Shown in pieces: positions 34,180-39,768 of a stretch of DNA of 39,768 bases. Origin of the DNA: Schoenoplectus triqueter (Eukaryota; Streptophyta; Magnoliopsida; Poales; Cyperaceae). The position numbers were made by a program, and so were the translations under genes. The stretch lies in assembly GCA_964058805.1 (NCBI GenBank), contig CAXKVV010000238.1:1-39768 (forward strand), written 5' to 3'. Within the stretch, counting starts at the first letter, position 1. Each line of letters starts with the position of its first letter. The notes under the pieces were generated by a model. That model was not told where the DNA came from, did not search any database, and was given only the letters and a program-made list of their open reading frames with translations.

Positions 34180-34685
34180 AGGGCTAGCAAAAAAGCTCGT
34201 GGCTCACTCGATATCGACTCGCTATTGACTCGCTCATTAGTGGACTGAGCCATTAATGAGCCAGCTCGTTAAGCTCATTAAGTAAATGAGCTGAGTTTGA
34301 GCTTTGACTGACTCGGCTCATTAGGCTCGGTAAACTATTAATATTTAATATTAATATTATTTTATATATGGATTTTTAGTATAATAAGTAATTTATAGTA
34401 TGAAATGTACTTAAATTATTATATTAAATTTGTGTGAAATATATTATCATTAGTTATTTTATTAATTTTTATATAAATTTTAATATAAAATATCATAAAA
34501 AATATTATTATTAAATAATTTCTGATGAGTTTTAACGAGTTAGCTCATCAACTTAATGAATTAATCTCAAGTCAAAACTTTTAGTTCAAAAAAAATTAAC
34601 AAATTAGCTCAGCTTGACTTATTAAACTAATGAGCTGAATACGAGTTTGAACAAACTCAACTTAGCTTGACTCATTTACATCCCT
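34180..34685. mobile_element. GAGCTC-rich inverted-repeat element (hAT-like MITE candidate)
   Basis: The left side begins AGGGCTAGCAAAAAAGCTCG and carries many GAGCT/AGCTC, GACTCG and TTAATGAGC blocks. The right side, read in reverse complement, begins AGGGATGTAAATGAGTCAAG and has matching AGCTCATTA and GAGTTTG blocks. The middle is A/T-only (about 34335-34515). AGGGNTG...AAA ends with GAGC-rich interiors are typical of a common class of plant non-autonomous elements. No convincing 8-bp target duplication is visible. It ends about 170 bp upstream of the importin TATA box. Confidence 0.5.
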
Positions 34686-34854
34686 AAATAATATATAATT
34701 GACTTTTTTTTTCCTTTTGAAAGTGTAAAAAAAAGATGAGAACTCCGAGGTACATGTCACAAACTCACGACGGTGGGGACTACTCAGACTAGGGCAAATC
34801 AGTATGCTGCCGCAGGAATGGATTCATGGAGACTGCACGAAGAATCCAGGCCCG

Positions 34855-34876
34855 TATAAAAACCCTAAAACCCTCG
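34855..34876 (+). promoter_or_regulatory. Importin gene core promoter: TATA box and telo-box
   Basis: TATAAAAA (34855-34862) runs directly into AAACCCTAAAACCCTCG. AAACCCTA-type telo-boxes near the start site are common in plant genes for ribosome, translation and growth functions (established). The transcript should begin about 25-35 bp downstream, near 34885. No ATG lies between there and 35041, so the ATG at 35041 is the first in the mRNA. Confidence 0.7.
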
Positions 34877-35040
34877 CTCTCGCGTTTCACACAGAGTTCG
34901 CGGGAAAAGTGAACCAATCCCCACCATTCCCGTCCTCCGCTCTGCCACCGCTTCTCCTCCACGCACGCAGCGAACGATTTCTCAGAGAAGTCGCCAAATC
35001 GGAGATAATAAAAGGACATATCGAGCTCGAATTCGCGCAA

Positions 35041-38000
35041 ATGGAGTTGGGCTTGGATCAAGACCAGAAATGCTTGATCGACTGCCTCAGCGCCACTCTC
35101 GACACAAGCCATGATGTCAGATCCTTCGCTGAGGAGTCACTGAAGCAAGCTTCCCTCAACTCCGGTTCTCCATTCTTATTTTTCCTATTATTTTTTTTTT
35201 CACTTTCTTCAATTAATTATTTAATTAGCAACAGCACAATTACGAGGCTAATGGGGGACAATTCAAACTCCAGCGTGTTTACGTAGCATAGAGCTGCCTT
35301 CTATATGTGACTGTACATGTTAACTTCAAGATTACTTGATATTAACTAAACGAGGTTGCTCTCCAATTCCAGGATACGGTGCTGCTCTTGCAAAGATTGT
35401 TTTCAACAAGGAGATTCCATTTGGGTTGCGTCAGATATCCTTTTCAAATTTTTTTTCACCCTGTTGATGTTGAATGAACAGTTATTTCCTTCTTTTAAGA
35501 TTTGTCATGAAAATCAGAAAAGGTGCATTTCCTGATGAACATTGCATAATGATTCAATTTCCTATTCTGATAACTGAACATATATTTTATACATTTGATT
35601 CTATACACCTGAAATAGGTTTGTCATCTACTTGCTTTCCTGGAATTCAAATGAAGCTTAATAGGATGGATAACAGAACAGTAATGCCTTTAACAAACAAA
35701 TCTCAAAAACACAATGAAAGAAAGCAGAGCCTGTTGTTTTCTTTAATTGTATTCACTTGTCAGCAGTGCTGCTGAAACAGTTTATTAAGCAGCACTGGCA
35801 GGAAGATGAAGAAAATTTTGTGCCCCCTATTATTTCTGCTGAAGAGAAGGTTATACTTCTTAATTAAGATTCCGCTTTATGTTGCTTTTGGACCAGCTCA
35901 CGAATAATACTTGTTCTATAAGCAAGCGTTGCCATTATTCTTCTTTTCTTTTCTCTTAAAGAATAACTATTATCATTTTTTTGTCTCTTTCTTGTCTCTT
36001 TACACTACATGCTTGGCTCTTTATGTTACATGCTTATTGAAATTATCATTGGATCTCATTTTTGTAACTATACATGCTTTGTTTCATGGTTGGATATTAT
36101 TCAAATTCCCTGTCCTATTTTTTTTTTCTTTTTTCAGGGCATGGTCCGGCAACTTCTAATGCTATCTTTAGACGACTCTAATGGTAAGATTCGCACAGCT
36201 GTCGGCATGGCAATAGCTTCTATTGGCCAGTATGATTGGCCAGAAGAGTGGCCTGAGTTGCTTCCCTTTCTCTTAAAGCTAATTAATGATCAAAGCAATC
36301 AAAATGGAGGTAAAACAAATGATTTTTTGAAATGTTGCTAATGCATGTACTGATACCGAGCATCTTCAACATCGATACTGTTTTAGTGGTCCCGTGCAGG
36401 TTTTTGAGATCAAATACCTGTGGCATACTGCATGCTAACATTTCCCATTAATGGTTAACTCGTTTAATTTCTTACCATGGCTCAATTTGTGGTTTCTATA
36501 TCGCTAACTAGTGCCCCATTGAATCATAAATCAAACTGTATAGTACTGGACCAAACAACCCTTTACAATAATAGAAGTTTCAACATTTTTGACCCATAGG
36601 TTAGCAAATATTTGTGGTTTGGTAACATTTGAGACTTTTATTGAGCTCACTGATACTCATGCTGTTGGTCTTACTGCCCCCACTCTCCTCTTTCTTACTG
36701 TCTCAGTTCGAGGAGCCTTGAGATGCCTAGCCCTTCTATCTGGTGATCTGGATGATGCATCTGTTCCGAAACTGATGCCAGAGCTGTTTTCATCTCTGCT
36801 CAAAATAATCTCATCACCGGAAGTAAGTTCAAGTTTAAGCTGATTAATATAGCACAAAGGACATCAAACACGACTTATCTTGGTCAGACTTCAGTTTTGA
36901 TTTTTTTTCCAGTTGTATGAGAAAATTTTACGCGCAAAGGCTCTTTCCATTACTCATGCTTGCATCTCTGTTCTGGGTTCTATGAGCGGTGTTTATCAGG
37001 TGAATGGCTGTTATTTATCTGATGTACTTCCCACTTATTTATATGTAGTCATCGACTTTTTACCTTCCTATTCTTTTTAGGAAGCAATAGAAACATAGAA
37101 TCAAGGATTACAATTCTGTAACGGTCAGGTCTCGACTTGGCTTGCAGCATTTTGTTGCATTTTTATTCTTTGAAACTGCAAGCAGAATCTCTCTTCGGAA
37201 AGCTTGAGAAATGAATAACATCAATAAATAAGCAGAGATTGATTTAGGCAGCATGATTAGTCTCAATAATGCAATCATATAAAAATATATTTGGCTTATA
37301 ATTTGAATTCTTATCTTTCTATCTTGTTAACTATTTGATTCTGGTTTATTGGTGCAGAAAGAAACTATTAATATGGTAAAGTTGATGATTACTCCCTTGA
37401 TGGAGCAGTTTTCAATTATACTGCAATCTCCAGTGCAATCGGAAGATCCTGATGACTGGAGCCTTAGGATGGAGGTAGGTCCACCAAATTGAGTCAACTC
37501 TTATTTATTACTTTGATACCTTAGAAATCAGTAAGTTTCTTTCTTAACTGCTGCTTTTCTTTACTGTTTGCTTTCTTTTCTTTCTCTTTAGGTGTTAAAA
37601 TGTTTGCTTCAGATTGTTCAGGGTTTTCCTACTGCATTGGATGGAACGTTCTCAGGTGAGTCGCAATTATTTTAAATAGAGCGAGAATTGTAACATTGAT
37701 TGATACACTGAAACTTTGGCCGGAGAAATTTAATGCAGTGGTACATTGGTTTCTGTGGTATTGTTTCCTCAATAAGCACCTAACCTGGAATAAAGCTAAA
37801 CCTTCAATTTTGCAGAATATGTTCAAGTTGTTAACACCTTTCAAACCTAGACCTAGAAAATGACTAAACAAAAGTGTCCAAAACAACAGTGGAGCCAGTA
37901 ACTGAATGACAGCTATTAGTTTTATACCGAATCTTCTCCAAACCATGGTTATTTTGCTCTAGTGAATTATTGAGTTCTTATATCCAAGGACTTGTGATTG

Positions 38001-39557
38001 TTGCTTTTAATGTCAGGTATATTGGCATCTCTATGGCAAACCTTTCTCTCTTCATCCAAAGTCTACCAGTTGTCATGCGTACAGGGAACAGAGGATCCTC
38101 ATTCAGGTAGGTATGACACTGATGGGACCGAACAAAGTTTTGAGGCCTTTGTCATTCAGGTAAAAGCTGTTCTGTGTTCAATTATGTATGATAACTAAGA
38201 ATTAATTCCTTATTGTCGTCAAGTCAGCTCAAGCTTTTAGAATGATTGGCTGGTTAGAAGATTGGAATTTTTTTTGAGCTTATTTGGTCTTTAATGTGAT
38301 AACGGTTGCTACACAAAATTTTAAATAATGAAGGCAAGATTAGCACGGTTGCTACACAAGTAGCTTGAACTTAAAAGAAGGAAACATTAAAAGGCACTTT
38401 AAAAATCCCTATAAGTCATTTAAAGTCTTTATTGCATGAAGAGTATAATCTATATAATCTATAGCTGGTTTGGTTTTGATTCATAGTAAGAACGGATGGC
38501 TATTCTCACTTGGGATGACAAAAAAAAGTTCCCCTAGCTAGCTCCTAGGCATCAGTCTTTTGTACCTAACTGATTTCAGTTATAGAAATAATTGATATTC
38601 CTCGTAACAAGTCTTCTTTCACAACAGTTGTTTGAACTTTTGATAACCATGGTTTGCAACTCGAGATTGGCTAAGGTACGCTTTTTCATAATATTCAATA
38701 ACACTTACTATCTACAGCAGTTTGTTATTAAAAGGATATATTACTATATGTAGGGCATTCAAGGAAGCATCAAGGAACTGGTGTACTATGTAGTGGGTTT
38801 TCAGCAAATGACTGAAGAACAGGTATGTCATTTGTCTGTTCGCTTTCTTTACTTCTCCTTCCCTTCTTCCATTCACAGAGTAATGCTCATACCAACCTAC
38901 CAAGGACGCTACCTGATATAAATATCAGATTTACATCACTTTACACTTTACCAAACTTAAAGGATTGAGTGTTCTTTTGTTGTTAGAAAAAAAATCACAT
39001 AATTTATCCAATGCCATATTTCTCTCCAACAAGTGCATATTTTGGTTCATTTTCATTCTTACATAAATCAACGAAATGGGAAGGGAAGGATTGAAGTTGA
39101 AGAATTAAAGTAAACCTGCTGAAAAAATATTTTCTAATGCTCAAATTGTTGGATTTAAAACCCAAGTCATTTAACCGGTTTTGACTGGACCAATTACATG
39201 GTTTTTTGTTTTGGCTAGACTGGAAAAACCTACAAGTCAGGTTTTTCGCAGTCCAACTAGCTTGTCTAGTCTATAAATGCAGGTTATAAACTTACCAGTT
39301 GACGACACTTGCAATATTTGTTGTTTTAGTTAAGATTCCGGTAAAAAGTTGAGAGATACTTCATGTTTAGAATTTAATTATAGTAACATAACTTGGCATA
39401 TTTGGACAGTGTAGTTACAATTTCATGTAGAATTTGTCATATGCTTTAATCTCATCCAATTTCTGGTCTTGACATGTTTAGGAGCATTCTTGGTCTCTTG
39501 ATGCTAATCATTATGTGGCAGACGAAGATGATGCTACCTATAGCTGTCGGGTCTCTG
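35041..39557 (+). CDS. IPO9: Importin-9-like karyopherin-beta, 5' part (12 exons, 390 codons)
   Basis: Nuclear transport receptor of the importin-beta superfamily. Animal IPO9 and yeast Kap114 carry histones H2A-H2B and other basic cargo; the same role here is inferred. Exons: 35041-35164, 35373-35434, 35757-35849, 36138-36309, 36707-36822, 36913-36999, 37358-37474, 37592-37655, 38017-38159, 38628-38675, 38754-38822, 39482-39557. All joins keep frame. The importin-beta N-terminal domain covers about residues 24-100, with RSFAEESLKQ near 25-34 and LRQLSAVLLKQFIKQHW across exons 2-3. PEEWPELLPFLLKL, RGALRCLALLSGDLDD, EDPDDWSLRMEVLKC and GRYDTDG follow, then the acidic ADEDDATYSCR at the end, all typical of plant importin-9. 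The family is about 1020 residues, so roughly 60% lies beyond the window. The frame is open upstream to 34804, but that stretch spans the TATA box, so 35041 is chosen. The start MELGLDQDQKCL fits family N-termini. Confidence 0.93.
35435..35756 (+). other. U12-type AT-AC intron in the importin gene
   Basis: The intron begins ATATCCTTTT, an exact match to the U12 AT-AC donor, and ends TTCAC. A branch-site match TTCTTTAAT lies at 35739-35747, 7 of 9 to TTCCTTAAC, with the branch A about 10 nt from the acceptor. Using these ends joins LRQ to LSAVLLKQ in phase 0, exactly the family sequence; no GT-AG pair nearby does this. It should be removed by the minor spliceosome. Confidence 0.9.
38823..39481 (+). 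other. Intron 11 of the importin gene, longest in the window
   Basis: A GT-AG intron of 659 bp. It is AT-rich, with a segment near 39155-39290 holding AACCGGTTTTGACTGGACC and GGCTAGACTGGAAAAACC. These could be part of a small insertion, but I see no terminal repeats. Nothing coding. Confidence 0.6.
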
Positions 39558-39768
39558 GTAAGCGGTAAATGCATAATAGTGCACGGTGCTAGTTGCATTT
39601 ATTTTATTCTTTGTTATATTTAGGGTTGTAAATTCATACATAATCAGTACTCCCATTACATATTTCGAGATGTTGATATGTTTTATCTCAGGATAGAACT
39701 AACCTTTTTCACATATGCTAATTTTGTCCTACGCTTTGGCCTCTTTTAATTTATATAGTCCATTGATT
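39558..39768 (+). other. Start of intron 12, runs off the window
   Basis: The donor GTAAGC at 39558 follows codon-phase-1 exon 12. No acceptor followed by family sequence appears before the window ends, so the next exon lies beyond 39768. Confidence 0.8.

Noticed and set aside
35911..36159. Open frames across intron 3 and exon 4 of the importin gene
   Set aside because: They start in pyrimidine-rich intron sequence and only the exon 4 part matches the family.
36657..36857. Minus-strand frame opposite importin exon 5
   Set aside because: It is the shadow of a conserved exon on the other strand.
38098..38112. CAG/GTAGGTATG as a splice donor in exon 9
   Set aside because: It looks like a donor, but reading through gives SGRYDTDG, which the family conserves, and the frame continues to the donor at 38160. 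Alternative use is possible but not needed.
38303..38359. Direct repeat CGGTTGCTACACAA in intron 9 (38303 and 38346)
   Set aside because: Fourteen bases with a 43-bp offset in an intron; too small to be more than a local duplication.
1..39768. tRNA, rRNA and other standard RNA genes
   Set aside because: I saw no cloverleaf with conserved tRNA boxes and no rDNA-like sequence in the window.

Overview
The window is nuclear DNA from a flowering plant. The evidence is a spliced gene for a plant importin-9-like karyopherin, a telo-box (AAACCCTAA-type) beside its TATA box, plant-type transposon remnants, and very AT-rich satellite DNA. I cannot name the species from sequence alone. About 34.8 kb of the 39.8 kb has no intact host gene; only the last 4.9 kb is a functional-looking gene, cut by the window edge.

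Layout. Positions 1-31757 are one satellite domain built from monomers of about 177-180 bp. Three monomer types (here called A, B, C) alternate, giving an older unit of about 540 bp. Within this domain lie two related long-terminal-repeat (LTR)-like insertions. Element A (1039-6363) is complete: it starts TG, ends CA and is flanked by the 5-bp duplication GGTTA, with the satellite continuing in phase across it. Element B (7461-12623) starts the same way but has lost its right end, where it abuts a higher-order repeat (HOR). The HOR (12624-26042) has a 2301-bp unit of 13 monomers in 5.8 nearly identical copies. Older, diverged satellite follows (26043-31757) and includes a deleted, aged relative of the HOR unit.

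Positions 31763-34685 are a transposon graveyard: a broken MULE transposase tail (SWIM zinc finger and zinc knuckle), an AT-only microsatellite, a foldback with arms of about 105 bp, a degenerate GRF-type zinc-finger fragment, and a GAGCTC-rich inverted-repeat element. From 34855 come the TATA box and telo-box, then 12 exons of the importin gene (35041-39557, first 390 codons). Its second intron is a textbook U12-type AT-AC intron.

The most unusual signal is in the last 1.3 kb of element A. About 13 small hairpins fall into two families with conserved loops (about GWTMTGTAGTA, and a 14-16 nt loop containing GCTMAGTGCTTC). The stem arms differ from copy to copy but remain complementary, often with an unpaired T at the same position. 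A third set of palindromes with changing arms lies just upstream and is shared with element B. This looks like conserved structure rather than conserved sequence, and I know of no named element that matches it.
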